64,000 nt of DNA from Azorinus chamasolen. Lineage: Eukaryota > Mollusca > Bivalvia > Cardiida > Solecurtidae. The stretch is from assembly GCA_963576725.1 (NCBI GenBank), contig OY755241.1, forward strand, positions 78,728,003-78,792,002. Reading direction: 5' to 3'. This document shows, piece by piece, positions 22,390 through 33,756 of the stretch (position 1 is the first letter of the stretch; each line of letters begins with the position of its first letter). The notes under the pieces are model-generated. The model was not told the DNA's origin. It saw nothing but the letters and a program-made list of their open reading frames with translations, and did not search any database. The position numbers and the translations under genes are program-made.

Positions 22390-23634
22390 CATAGAAAATT
22401 GCTTATAAATTCCTATACGCACATTATATGCAAATTAGCTGAAATACGCATGCTTTATAGAAATATTACCTGAAACAAAGATGGTTTATTTTCCTTGTAT
22501 GATCACATGAAAACATTCAAACATGAATTCAATAACTCTTGTTTATTAATAGGCATCTCAGATTAAACAATAAACTCCTTTTTTCTAAACAAAAATCGGA
22601 TTGTTTTACTTCCTCATTAATATTCATAAGAATACATTTATGAAAATTAGTTAAATTACATATCATATTCAAGTTATATGTCTTTGCTTTATTTAGGTTC
22701 TTGTTTTGTCCTTCTTTTGCCTCTAAAAGCAAAGTTATGATGCATTTGTTTAACCATGGATGTTTCAAAATTTACCTCGGGTTACCATGGAAACCGTTAA
22801 AAACATAGTTTGATCACAATTATTTTAGGAAATGCTCAAGTGGTGTCCTGCGGACCCCAACGAACAATTTAAACCTGAGTTCAATACATTTTGTGCATTA
22901 ATAGGCCTCTAAGACTAAACAAAAAACTCCTTTTTCTAAAAAAGCGGATTTTTATACTTCCTCATTAATATTCATAAGCAATCATATTTGAATATTACTA
23001 ATATTATATATCATAATCAAGTAATATGTCTCTGCTTTACTTTGGTTTTTGTTTTGTCCTTCTGTTGTCTCTAAAAGCAAAGTTATTATGCATTTTCTGA
23101 ACCAATGATGTTTCGAAATTTACCTCCACGGGTTACCATGGAAACCGTTCAATAAAACAAATGGGACAAATTCACTTGGGGGAATGCTCAAAATATGTTC
23201 TGATGACCCGACAAACAATTTAAACCTGAATTCAATAATTTGTGTGCATTAATAAGCCTATCAGACTAAACAACAAGCTCCTTTTTCTAAAAAACGTTTT
23301 ATTTTACTTTTTCATGAATATTCCTAAGAATGCATTTATGAATATTAATTAAATCATATATCATATTCAAGCTGTATGTCTCTGCTTAAGTTTGGTACTT
23401 GTTTTGTCCTTCTATTACTTCTAAAAGCAAAGTTATTACGCATTTTCTGAACCAAGGATGTTTCAGAATTTACCTCGGGTTACCATGGAAACCGTATAAT
23501 AAAACATAGATGGGACAAAAATATTTGGGGAAATACTCAAAATGTGTTATGAGGACCCCAACGAACAACTTTCTGAATTCACAAATTTCTGTGCATTAAT
23601 AAGCCTCTCAGACTAAACAACAAACTCCTTTTTT
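22390..23634 (-). repeat. Right inverted-repeat arm, inner part
   Basis: Reverse-orientation sub-repeats. Hallmarks are GTTACCATGGAAACCGTT, CTTGTTTTGTCCTTCT, CTCATTAATATTCATAAG and CAACGAACAATTTAAACC. Three units are visible. The innermost 120 bases mirror 18420-18540. The last unit is interrupted at its T-run by element S4. Confidence 0.75.
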
Positions 23635-25272
23635 AGCTCACCAGAGCACAAAGTGCTCAGGGTGAGCTTTTGGGATCGCCTGATGTCCGTCGTCCGTCGT
23701 CGTCAGTCGTCCCGCGTCAACAATTTGAACCTTTAAAAATCTTCTCCTCTGAATCTACAGGGTTCTCAGCTTTCATCTTTGGTACATAGCATCACCTATA
23801 TGTCCTCTACAAAAGTTATATAAATAATGCCCCTGGGGTCAAAATTGGCCCCGCCCAGGGGTTGGAAGTTTTCAATAGAAACATATAGTAAAACTTTTAA
23901 AATCTTCTCCTCTGAAACCAGAAGGTTCTAAGCTTTCATATTTGGCACATAGCATCATGTTCAGGTCCTCTACAAAAGTTATATAAATTATGACCCTGGG
24001 GTTAAAATTGGCCCCGCCCCAGGGGTGGGTAGTTTTCAGGATAGAAACAAATAGTGAAATCTTTGAAAATCTTCTCCTCTGAAACTGGAAGGCTCTCATC
24101 TTTATATTTGGCACAGAGCATCATGTTCAGGTTCTCTACAAAAGTTATATAAATTATGCCCCTGGGGTCAAAATTGTCCCTGCCCCAGGGGTGGGAAGTT
24201 TTCAATAGAAACAAATAGTGAAATCTTTGAAAATCTTCTCCTGAAACTGGTAGGCGCTCAGCTTTCATATTTGGCACAGAGCATCATGTTCAGGTCCTCT
24301 ACAAAAGTTATATTAATTTTGGCCCTGGGGTCAAAATTGGCCCGCCCAAGGGGTGGGTAGTTTTCAGAATGGAAACAAATAGTGAAATCTTTGAAAATCT
24401 TCTCCTCTGAAACTGGAAGGCTCTCATCTTTCATATTTGGCACAGAGCATCATGTTCAGGTCCTCTACAAAAGTTATATAAATTATGGCTCTGGGGGTCA
24501 AAATTGGCCCCGCCCCAGGGGTGGGCTGTTTTCAATGGAAACAAATAGTGAACTTTTTGAAAATCGTCTCCTCTGAAACTGGAAGGCTCTCAGCTTTCAT
24601 ATTTAGCACAGAGCATCATGTTCAGGTCCTCTACAAAAGTTATGTAAATTATGCCCCTGGGGTCAAAATTGGCCTGCCCCAGGGGTGGGAAGTTTTCAAT
24701 AGAAACATATAGTGAAAACTTTGAAAATCTTCTCCTCTGAAATTTGAAGGTTCTCAGCTTTCATATTTGGCACATAGCATCATGTTTAGGTCCTGTACAA
24801 AAGTTATATAAATTATGGCCCAGGGGTCAAAATTGGCCCCGCCCCAGGGGTGTGCATTTTTCAATAGAAACAAATAGTAAAATCTTTGAAAATCTTCTCC
24901 TCTGAAACTGGAAGGTTCTCAGCTTTCATATTTGGCACAGAGCATCATGTTCAGGTCCTCTACAAAAGTTATACTAATTATGGCCCTGGGGTCAAAATTG
25001 GCCCCGCCCCAGGGGTGGGTAGTTTTCAGTAGAAACATATAGAGAAAACTGAAAATCTTCTCCTCTGAAACTGAAAGGTTCTCAGCTTTCATATTTAGTT
25101 CATAGCTTCTTGTTCAAGTCATCTACAAAAGTTATATAAATCATGTCCCTTGGGTCAAAATTGGCCCGCCCCAGGGCCGGCTAGTTTTCTATAAAAACAT
25201 ATAGTGAAAACCTTGAAAATCTTCTCCTCTGTTTGTCTGGTGAGCGCTTCAGGGCCATTATGGCCCTCTTGT
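23635..25272 (+). mobile_element. S-family tandem-repeat element S4
   Basis: Complete copy with S left and right termini and about nine ~164 bp monomers. It lies between ACTCCTTTTTT and CTAAAAAATCAC of a minus-strand arm sub-repeat, the same place used by S2 and B1 in plus-strand sub-repeats. Confidence 0.85.
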
Positions 25273-25623
25273 TCTAAAAAATCACTTTTTTTATTTCCTC
25301 ATTAATATTCATAAGAATGCATTTATGAATATTAATAAAATCATATATCATATTCAAGCTATATGCCTCTGCTTTACTTTGGTACTTGTTTTGTCCTTCT
25401 ATTGCTTCTAAAAACAAAGTTATGGCGCATTTTCTGAATCAAGGTAGTTTCGAAAATTACCTCGGGTTACCATGGAAACCGTTAAATAAAACATAGCTGG
25501 GACAAACTTATTTTTTGGGGCATGCTCAAAATGTGTTCTGAGGACCCCCAACGAACAATTTGGTACCCATGAAAAAAAGTCTAGAGGGGGATGCTACAGT
25601 AACCACTACTAGGACCCAGCCTA
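25273..25623 (-). repeat. Right inverted-repeat arm, outer part
   Basis: The last sub-repeat in reverse orientation, then the terminal segment GGTACCCATG..GTCTAGAGGGGGATGC..CCCAGCCTA that mirrors 2423-2510. The flank 25624-25695 is AT-rich with nothing recognised. Confidence 0.8.
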
Positions 25624-25695
25624 TTACTGAATAATAATCAAACCTATTTTATATAATATTTAAATATGGGGTAAAGTAACAACCAACTTGTTTTT

Positions 25696-27166
25696 AGCTC
25701 ACCAGAGCACAAAGTGCTCAGAGTGAGCTTTTGTGATCGCCTGATGTCCGTCGTCCGTCATCCCGCGTCAACAATTTGAACCTTTAAAAATCTTCTCCTC
25801 TGAATCTACAGGGTTCTCAGCTTTCATCTTTGGTACATAGCATCACCTATAGGTCCTCTACAAAAGTTTTATAAATAATGCCCCTATGGTCAAAATTGGC
25901 CCCGCCCCAGGGGTTGAAAGTTTTCAATAGAAACATATAGTAAAACTTTGAAAATCTTCTCCTCTGAAACCAGAAGGTTCTCAGCTTTCATATTTGGCAC
26001 ATAGCATCAATTATTCATGTTCAGGTCCTCTACAAAAGTTATATAAATTATGATCCTGGGGTCAAAATTGGCCCTGCCCCAGGGGTGGGAAGTTTTCAAT
26101 AGAAACAAATAGTGAAATCTTTGAAAATCTTCTCCTCTGAACTGGAAGGCTCTCATCTTTATATTTGGCACAGAGCATCATGTTCAGGTCCTCTACTAAA
26201 GTTATATAAATTATGTCCCTGGGGTCAAAATTGGCCCCGCCCCAGGGGTGGGCATTTTTCAATAGAAACAAATAGTGAAATCTTTGAAAATCTTCTCCTC
26301 TGAAACTAGAAGGCGCTCAGCTTTCATATTTGGCACAGAGCATCATGTTCAGGTCCTTTACAAAAAAAATATTAATTTTGACCCTGGGGTCAAAATTGGC
26401 CCCGCCCCAGGGGTGGGTAGTTTCCAGAATAGAAACAAATAGTGAAATCTTTGAAAATCTTCTCCTCTGAAACTGAAAGGCTCTCATCTTTCATATTTGG
26501 CACAGAGCATCATGTTCAGGTCCTCTACAAAGTTATATAAATTATGGCCCTGGGGTCAAAATTGGCCCCGCCCCAGGGGTGGGCTGTTTTCAATGGAAAC
26601 AAATAGTGAAATCTTTGAAAATCGTCTCCTCTGAAACTGGAAGGCTCTCAGCTTGCATATTTGGCACATAGCATCATGTTTAGGTCCTCTACAAAAGTTA
26701 TATAAATTATGGCCCCGGGGTTCAAATTGGCCCCGCCCCAGGGGTGGGAAGTTTTCAATAGAAACATATAGTGAAATCTTTGAAAATATTCTCCTCTGAA
26801 ACTAGAAGGCGCTCAGCTTTCATATTTGGCACAGAGCATCATGTTCAGGTCCTCTACAACAGTTTTATAAATTATGGCCCTGGGGTCAAAATTGGCCATG
26901 CCCCAGGGGTGGGTAGTTTTCAGTGAAAACATATAGAGAAAACTTTGAAAATCTTCTCCTCTGAAACTGAAAGGTTCTCAGCTTTCATATATGGCTCATA
27001 GCATCATGTTCAAGTCCTCTACAAAAGTTATATAAATTATGTCCCTGTTGTCAAAATTGGCCCGCCCCAGGGCCAGCTAGTTTTCTATAAAAGCATATAG
27101 TGAAAACTTTGAAAATCCTCTCCTGATTGTCTGGTGAGCGCTTCAGGGCCATTCTGGCCCTCTTGT
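25696..27166 (+). mobile_element. S-family tandem-repeat element S5
   Basis: Complete copy: left hairpin after GTTTTT, CGTCGTCCGTCATCC tract, about eight monomers, right hairpin and terminus CTCTTGTT. It is very similar to S4, suggesting recent common origin. 27167-27465 beyond it holds nothing recognised. Confidence 0.85.
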
Positions 27167-27467
27167 TTTATTTTACTGCATACATGTTTTGATTTATATC
27201 TTCATCAGGACATAACATAATGATGTCATATTTTTTTAATAAAATAATTTTTTCAAAAAAATGTCTAAATGTTTTAGACTACTCATAATTATGGCCTTAA
27301 TAACTTTAAAAAAATCATCAGTTTCATCACAAAGGGCCCTTGAATCGGCAGCCATTTCAGTCGGGTGACCTTAGTTATACCCTTTCAGTCTCACACTGGA
27401 CCCCTTATCCCTTTTCATGCTAAATATTCATGTAAGAAATAATGACATCGTGAATATTTATTATCCC

Positions 27468-27772
27468 ACCGCGGTGGCGGTGGTCTAGTGGTAACGCGCT
27501 TGACTATCAGTCCAGAGATAGGGGGTTCAAACCCCGGTCTCTCCCGGAAATTTCAGAGACGCTTTTCCGTGTCTCCCACCCGCACATCCTCTCCACCCAG
27601 GGGTTAAAATGGGTACCTGTGAGGGTCACTCGCCGGTACTGCGGCTGCATGATTGCGCCATATGTTAGCAGTGGTCAATATTGAAGGCCAATGACTCAAT
27701 GACCAGGGGAGTAAATGTACAGTCGGCTGAGCGGTCATTCGGACTGAAAGTAGACTATAACTAGGTACTTTT
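27468..27772 (+). mobile_element. tRNA-derived SINE
   Basis: A polymerase III promoter is visible: an A-box-like GGTGGTCTAGTGGTAACG and, about 35 bases on, a B-box GGTTCAAACCC. The 5' part resembles a tRNA D-arm of the Glu type (GGTGGTCTAGTGG). The tRNA-unrelated body contains CTCGCCGGTACTGCGGCTGC and CAATGACTCAATGACC and ends at ACTAGGTACTTTTT. The anticodon stem does not pair properly and the acceptor is absent, so it is not a functional tRNA gene. Element P begins in its terminal T-run. Confidence 0.75.
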
Positions 27773-27773
27773 T

Positions 27774-29531
27774 ATACGCCCGAAGGGTCGTATTATGTTA
27801 TGGTCTCCATCGTCTGGCCGTCTGGCTGGGTGTCCGTCCGTCTGTCTGTCTGTCTGTCCGTCCGTCCGTCCGTTAGCAAATTCGTGTCCTGGCTATAACT
27901 TACTCATTTTTTCTCCGATTTTCAAAATTCTTTCACACAAATGTTCAGTATCACTTGAAGGTGTGTCGCGTACAAAACCCAATTGTGAACTTTCAAGGTC
28001 AAGGTCACAAATAGGGCGTTAGCAATTTTCGTGTCCTTGCTAAAACTTACTCATCTTTTCACCAATTTTCAAAATTCTTTCACACGTATGTTCAGTATCA
28101 CTTGAAGGTGTGTCGCGTACAAAACCCAATGGTGAACTTTCAAGGTCAAGGTCACAAATAGGGCGTTAGCAATTCTGTCCGTCCGTCCGTTAGCAAATTC
28201 GTGTCCTGGCTATAACTTACTCATTTTTTCTCCGATTTTCAAAATTCTTTCACACAAATGTTCAGTATCACTTGAAGGTGTGTCGCGTACAAAACCCAAT
28301 TGTGAACTTTCAAGGTCAAGGTCACAAATAGGGCGTTAGCAATTTTCGTGTCCTTGCTAAAACTTACTCATCTTTTCACCAATTTTCAAAATTCTTTCAC
28401 ACGTATGTTCAGTATCACTTGAAGGTGTGTCGCGTACAAAACCCAATGGTGAACTTTCAAGGTCAAGGTCACAAATAGGGCGTTAGCAATTCTGTCCGTC
28501 CGTCCGTTAGCAAATTCGTGTCCTGGCTATAACTTACTCATTTTTTCTCCGATTTTCAAAATTCTTTCACACAAATGTTCAGTATCACTTGAAGGTGTGT
28601 CGCGTACAAAACCCAATTGTGAACTTTCAAGGTCAAGGTCACAAATAGGGCGTTAGCAATTTTCGTGTCCTTGCTAAAACTTACTCATCTTTTCACCAAT
28701 TTTCAAAATTCTTTCACACGTATGTTCAGTATCACTTGAAGGTGTGTCGCGTACAAAACCCAATGGTGAACTTTCAAGGTCAAGGTCACAAATAGGGCGT
28801 TAGCAATTCTGTCCGTCCGTCCGTTAGCAAATTCGTGTCCTGGCTATAACTTACTCATTTTTTCTCCGATTTTCAAAATTCTTTCACACAAATGTTCAGT
28901 ATCACTTGAAGGTGTGTCGCGTACAAAACCCAATTGTGAACTTTCAAGGTCAAGGTCACAAATAGGGCGTTAGCAATTTTCGTGTCCTTGCTAAAACTTA
29001 CTCATCTTTTCACCAATTTTCAAAATTCTTTCACACATATGTTCAGTATCACTTGAAGGTGTGTCGCGTACAAAACCCAATGGTGAACTTTCAAGGTCAA
29101 GGTCACAAATAGGGCGTTAGCAATTCTGTCCGTCCGTTAGCAAATTCGTGTCCTGGCTATAACTTACTCATTTTTTCTCCGATTTTCAAAATTCTTTCAC
29201 ACATGTTCAGTATCACTTGAAGGTGTGTCGCGTACAAAACCCAATTGTGAACTTTCAAGGTCAAGGTCACAAATAGGGCTTCAGTATCACTTGAAGGTGT
29301 GTTGCATACAAAACCCAATTGTGAACTTTCAAGGTCAAGGTCACAAATAGAGCGTTAGCAAATTTTGTGTCCGACAAATAAAAGATTACTATTACAATAA
29401 GCAGTTTTACTCTCCTTGCTATTGCCTTAGCCCTAATAGAGTCCTCATATGCGCAACTTCTGAAGGTTCACACATTGTGTAAATAGAACAGCCTTCGGGC
29501 GTATATTGCCCCGTCTCGCGGTGCTCTTGTT
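27774..29531 (+). mobile_element. P-family tandem-repeat element with 317 bp higher-order repeat
   Basis: The left end ATACGCCCGAAGG is exactly inverted near the right end (CCTTCGGGCGTAT, about 29493). The terminus is GGTGCTCTTGTT. After a GTCCGTCTGTCTG tract, two ~155 bp monomer types alternate (CTGGCTATAACTTACTC and CTTGCTAAAACTTACTC), separated every second unit by CTGTCCGTCCGTCCGTTA. The pair starts at 27876, 28193, 28510 and 28827 (317 bp each) and at 29140, with near identity. Each monomer has TTCAAGGTCAAGGTCAC. Confidence 0.85.
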
Positions 29532-29876
29532 TTATAATGGCATGAACACACAACTATTGAATTTCTAATCTGAACAATTTCTTAGTTCACAGCTTATTGC
29601 AGGTCTAAAGTAATGCTGACAACTCCTGTAGGTTTTTAGACATAACAGTATTCATTTCATACTGTATATGTGACCGATGGTTGGGGCGGCCCCCTGATCA
29701 CGTGATTGGGGAATTAGCGATCAAGCGGTGGCTGTAAACCACCGGCCACAAACTTCTCTCAAATTGTAGAAGTACCCTTTAATATTGTACATGTATAAGG
29801 GCTTAGTCCCCTGACTGGAGAAAGTAAATATACAAGTCCATTTCTTCTGTAGATATTGTATTTCCCTCAAAATTTC
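29532..29876. other. Unassigned stretch
   Basis: Only a short GC-rich patch (GGTTGGGGCGGCCCCCTGATCACGTGAT near 29679-29706, with small inverted repeats) stands out. No coding or repeat assignment. Confidence 0.4.
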
Positions 29877-29878
29877 TA

Positions 29879-30232
29879 CAGTGCTCCCTCTCTACAACGA
29901 CACCCTTTGGGATACGAATATTGTATGTGTTGTTCAGAGGGAGTTGTTATAGGGAGGGAAATCCAAACATAATTAGCTTGTTTGCAGATCCCCAGATAAG
30001 GTGTATTTCGAGAACTAAAACCTACATCAAACCCTATGTTGTGACCACTCTTTAGAATCAACACAAAGTGACGATTCTAAAGAGTGGTCACAACATAGGA
30101 TTTGATGGAGGCATAAAGAAAATACGATGGGAAAAGGTTGTTTCTGGAGCCTTGTTGTTTCGGACACAGTGACATGCGTTGTTGTAAGGAGTTAATCGTT
30201 ATTGAGAGGGCCGTTGTAGGGAGGGAACACTG
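29879..30232. mobile_element. pogo/Tigger-like MITE with nested hairpin
   Basis: The ends are CAGTGCTCCCTCTCTACAAC and GTTGTAGGGAGGGAACACTG, flanked by TA on both sides (29877-29878, 30233-30234). A CAGT start and TA duplication are typical of pogo-group Tc1/mariner elements. Inside, 30013-30115 is a hairpin (GTTGTGACCACTCTTTAGA facing TCTAAAGAGTGGTCACAAC) also found at 63660-63785. 30235-30680 beyond is without recognised features. Confidence 0.7.
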
Positions 30233-30680
30233 TATATAAAGTTCACAGTTGATGTAATACAATATTTCGAATGCTAGTAGACACTTAGATAGATAAGACA
30301 AACTTTGATAGATAGACACATCTAAGGCAAACACCGTGTAATGAAGACTCTTGAAACTTTGACTAAAAACTCACTCTCAAACTTAACTAGACTGTAAACT
30401 CTCAAAACTAAACTGATAACTGATTTGAATTTTGTGAAATTGTTCTAATATTTTCCAATTTGGACAGGTAGGGAATTTTTCAGTAACCAATGAAATTTTA
30501 GAATAGTAAATAGGAAATAAATTACTGACCAATGGCAAGCCTTGTGAGAAATCACAAGATCATCTAGTTTATCAATTTTACTATCAGTAATTAATATGTC
30601 TGTTTGGAAAGGTGTGCATGCTACAGTTTGGCAGGTTGACACTGGTCAAAGCCAAACTGATTATATCAGTCAGCTTAATT

Positions 30681-31887
30681 ATGTCTCCCCCCATATTTAT
30701 ATGGGGGAGACATATTGTTTTCGTGAGAGTTGTCTGTCTGTCCGTCTGTCTGTCTGTCCGTCCGTCTGTCCGTAACAATTTCGTGTCCGCTCCATATCTC
30801 CTATACCCCTTGAAGGATTTTCAAGAAACTTGCCTCAAATGTTAACCAAGTTGAGACGATGTGCAGAACATATGTGGCAGATATGTCGACTCAAGGTCAA
30901 GGTCACATTTGAAGGTCAAGGGTTTTAACCTTCAATTTCCATTGCATTTTTGTGTCCGCTCCATAACTTCTAAACCCTTTGAAGGATTTTCATAAAACTT
31001 GAGTCAAATGCTAACCAAATTAAGACGATGTGCAGAACAATGTGACAGTCATGTCGGCTCAAGTTCAAGGTCACATTTGAAGGTCAAGTGTTTTAACCTT
31101 CAGTTGCCATTACAGTTTCGTGTCCGCTCCATATCTTCTAAAGCCTTTGAAGGATTTTCATAAAACTTGAGTCAAATATTAAATGAATTGAGACGATGTG
31201 CAGAACCTATGCGGCAGTCATGTTGGCTGAAGGTCAAGGTCACGTTTGAAGGTCAAGTGTTCTAACCTTTAATTTCGGTTACATTTTCGTGTCCGCTCCA
31301 TATCTTCTAAAGCCTTTGAAGGATTTTCATAAAAGTTTAGTTAAATGTTAGCTAAATTGAGACGATGTGCAGAACACATTTGCCAGTCATGTCGGCTCAA
31401 GGTCAAGGTCACATTTGAAGATCAAGTGTTCTTACCTTCAATTTCAATTATAGTTTCGTTATCTCCTATACCCCTTGAAGGATTTTCAAGAAACTTGCCT
31501 CAAATGTTAACCACGTTGAGACAATGTGCAGAACATGTGTGGCAGTCATGTCGGCTCAAGGTCAAGGTCACATTTGAAGGCCAAGTGATTTAATCTTCAA
31601 TTTCCATTACATTTCGTGACCGCTCCATATCTTCTAAACCATTTGAAGGATTTTCATAAAACTTGAGTCAAATATTAACCGAATTGAGATGATGTGCAGA
31701 ACACATGTGGCAGTCATGTCGGCTCAAGGTCAAGGTCACATTTGAAAGTTGTGTTCTTACCTTCAGTTTCCATTATATTTGTTTCCGCATACTATTTTCT
31801 TAACAACTGGAAGGTATCACCTTAAGGTCATTGTCTTAATTTAGGTGGCGGCGGTGGGGGATATAGCTGTCCTTTGGACTGCCTTGT
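30681..31887 (+). mobile_element. M-family tandem-repeat element
   Basis: Left hairpin ATGTCTCCCCCCATAT..ATATGGGGGAGACAT, a GTCTGTCTGTCCGTC tract, then about seven ~165 bp monomers (GTGTCCGCTCCATATCTTC, TTTGAAGGATTTTCATAAAA, GACGATGTGCAGAACA, GGCTCAAGGTCAAGGTCAC). The right end shows GTGGGGGATAT (partial inverse of the left), the small hairpin GTCC/GGAC and the terminus GCCTTGTT. Confidence 0.75.
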
Positions 31888-32035
31888 TCAAAATGTTTGG
31901 GTCTAGAAATAGCCTATGGTGGAAAGGGTAAAGTAACTAAATATTCATAAGGTAAAGGGTAACTTCTATATAGATGTGATTCTACAGATTTTACCTGACT
32001 GAGGACCAACACTTTCCTTGTTCGTATGCCATTAT

Positions 32036-32175
32036 ACAGTAAAACCCCTCTTTTAAACCGGACATGAAATTCAGTGTATTACAATAATTTAATGTCAGTG
32101 TGTCTTTGAGACAAGTGACAGCTTAATGCAGAGTGAAAGTCATGCAGAAAGCTCTTCAATGAGCCTGGCCTGCCT
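32036..32175 (+). mobile_element. Left half of a TACAGT-type hairpin MITE
   Basis: TACAGTAAAACCCCTC starts the copy. The hairpin half CAGCTTAATGCAG..AAAGTCATGCAGAAAGCTC ends near 32150. The mirrored end occurs in the copies at 33943 and 43283 (GAGG.GTTTTACTGTA). 32176-32570 has nothing recognised. Confidence 0.55.
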
Positions 32176-32570
32176 GAACATATGTAAATTCTTCTCTATT
32201 ATAATTCCAGTTTAGACAAGTTTTATTGTATATATTAATACTCTTACATAACTTATTTACAACATAACTATTGATGGAGTAAAGGGTTACGAACTGTTGT
32301 GGATGACAGTTTTTGTAGAAAAAGTTTATATCATGTTATAAAAAATTAATAGATTTGAAGAATTGAACTGATAGAGTACAGTGTGATAGAGTCTTAGATT
32401 GACAGCTGTGTTATATGTAGCCTAGGGGTGGCTTATCTTCTTGCAAGCTTCAAAGAATTCCATAATGTGCATTGCAATCTCCATCCAAGCTAGCTTTACC
32501 AGGTGTAATTAAATTCTGGCACACCATGGCCAAGATACTGTGATGTCTTTGGTGAACAGTTTTGATCTAC

Positions 32571-33010
32571 ATAGGTCTGGGTCCATGCTTATAAAGCTTT
32601 TAGTTGAGTCTGAGTTTTGTTCTCAGGCTTTTGATTGGTCAGATTTGAGTTCTCAAGCTTTTGACTGGTCAGATTTGAGCCAACCCAAACAGAAATTACT
32701 AGCAACATTTACTAGCTTGCCGCAAGCTTGCGGCAAGCATGCAAAGAAGCTTGCGGATAGCTTGCATTTGGAACCGCGCGGCAAGCTTGCGCAAGCTTGC
32801 CGCGCGCTTGTGCAAGCTTGCCGCATGCTTGCAGCAAGTTAGAATTGCAAGCTAGCGGCAAGCTTGCGCAAGCTAGGAACCGCGTTGCAAGCTAGCGGCA
32901 AGCTTGCGCAAGCTCCAAGCTTGCATATATAGAGAAAATGCAAGTTCTGAAGTAAGCTTGCGCAAGCTTGAAATTCCTTGTAACTTAATTAGTAAATCTA
33001 CAAGAAAATT
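32571..33010 (+). repeat. (GCAAGCTT)-rich palindromic array repeat
   Basis: A duplicated segment (GGTCAGATTTGAG twice, with CTCAAGCTTTTGA) leads into about 250 bases built of GCAAGCTTGC, GCGGCAAGCTTGC and GCGCAAGCTTGCC units, dense in HindIII-type AAGCTT. The open frame across part of it is a by-product. An inverted, separately rearranged copy is at 40690-41135. Confidence 0.7.
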
Positions 33011-33168
33011 TGCATGGGTGTATAACTATATATATATATATAAAACACATTTCAAATTCACAGTTTTAATCTTGCAATTGATCAACATTACTGTGAATAC
33101 AATTCTTGTGATGTATGTGAGCTATTAATACCAGACGAATAACAAGCTGTATCATGAATATTCATTAA

Positions 33169-33409
33169 CCCTTTCCCTGTTCTGTGTTTATTACAAATTT
33201 CAATACCTACTGAATATACATGGACAAAATAGCAATAATGAAATTGGAAGTTGGAACATTGAAGCCCTTTTAGAAAGAAAAGAAACATATAAATCAAATT
33301 CTATTAGCAAACAGATCAGACCCTAATCAGACGGCTCCTCTAGGAGCCGTCTGATCTGGGTCTTCTCAGTTTGCAGGTGCGTGAAAATACGTTTATATGA
33401 GGGAAAGGG
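33169..33409 (+). mobile_element. piggyBac-like hairpin MITE, family 1 (intact)
   Basis: TTAA on both sides (33165-33168 and 33410-33413). Termini CCCTTTCCCTGTTC and ATGAGGGAAAGGG. The interior has a near-perfect ~70 bp hairpin: AACAGATCAGACCCTAATCAG facing CTGATCTGGGTCTTCTCAGT, with GGCTCCTCTAGGAGCC at the tip. Length 241 bp. TTAA target choice is the piggyBac signature; no protein is encoded. 33414-33755 has nothing recognised. Confidence 0.85.
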
Positions 33410-33756
33410 TTAAAACATAAAATCCCATTTTTTCACAAACTGATTCAACAGGCAACATTGCAAACCAAAAGGAGATGGCTATAGTAAAATAACTTTTAAC
33501 TGCTTTTAACAAATATTAACATAAATTTGAATAAGTTACTCACACACATGGTATAACCACCATAAAAGATTAATCATTAGTCAGTATAAGCTCACTGACA
33601 TTTTAACTACGTTTCTAGAGAACTAATATTTATTATTTTTTGAAACAGAGCAGAAACTGAATAGCCCCTTTTCAGTGACAAGATGCTTGATCAGGGTCTT
33701 CACTCTGTGAAGGAGTTACAATAGTTTTGCACTAAACCTGCAATATCATGCTTATA

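Larger units (their letters stand above)
2423..25623. mobile_element. Composite long-inverted-repeat element (about 23.2 kb with nested inserts)
   Basis: The left end TAGGCTGGGTCCTAGTAG is mirrored at 25606-25623 as CTACTAGGACCCAGCCTA. The match continues inward: GGTTACCGTAGCATCC faces GGATGCTACAGTAACC, and CATGGGTACCAAATTG faces CAATTTGGTACCCATG. The arms then run through about four copies each of a ~365 bp sub-repeat. With nested inserts removed, each arm is about 1.6 kb. Flanking bases allow a TTA duplication (2420-2422, 25624-25626) or TA if the ends are taken two bases further in. No transposase is recognised, so the superfamily is open. The original unit was perhaps 5-6 kb. Confidence 0.72.

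Noticed and set aside
2423..25623. Polinton/Maverick interpretation of the long-inverted-repeat elements
   Set aside because: If ends are set at AGGCTGGG the 6 bp flanks differ (TATTAT and ATTACT), and no polymerase, integrase or capsid-like reading is present.
27470..27545. tRNA gene
   Set aside because: A- and B-boxes are present, but the anticodon and acceptor stems do not pair and a SINE body follows.
27876..29280. Regularly spaced repeats resembling a CRISPR array
   Set aside because: Units are 155/317 bp and both halves are repeated, with no unique spacers; the genome is eukaryotic.
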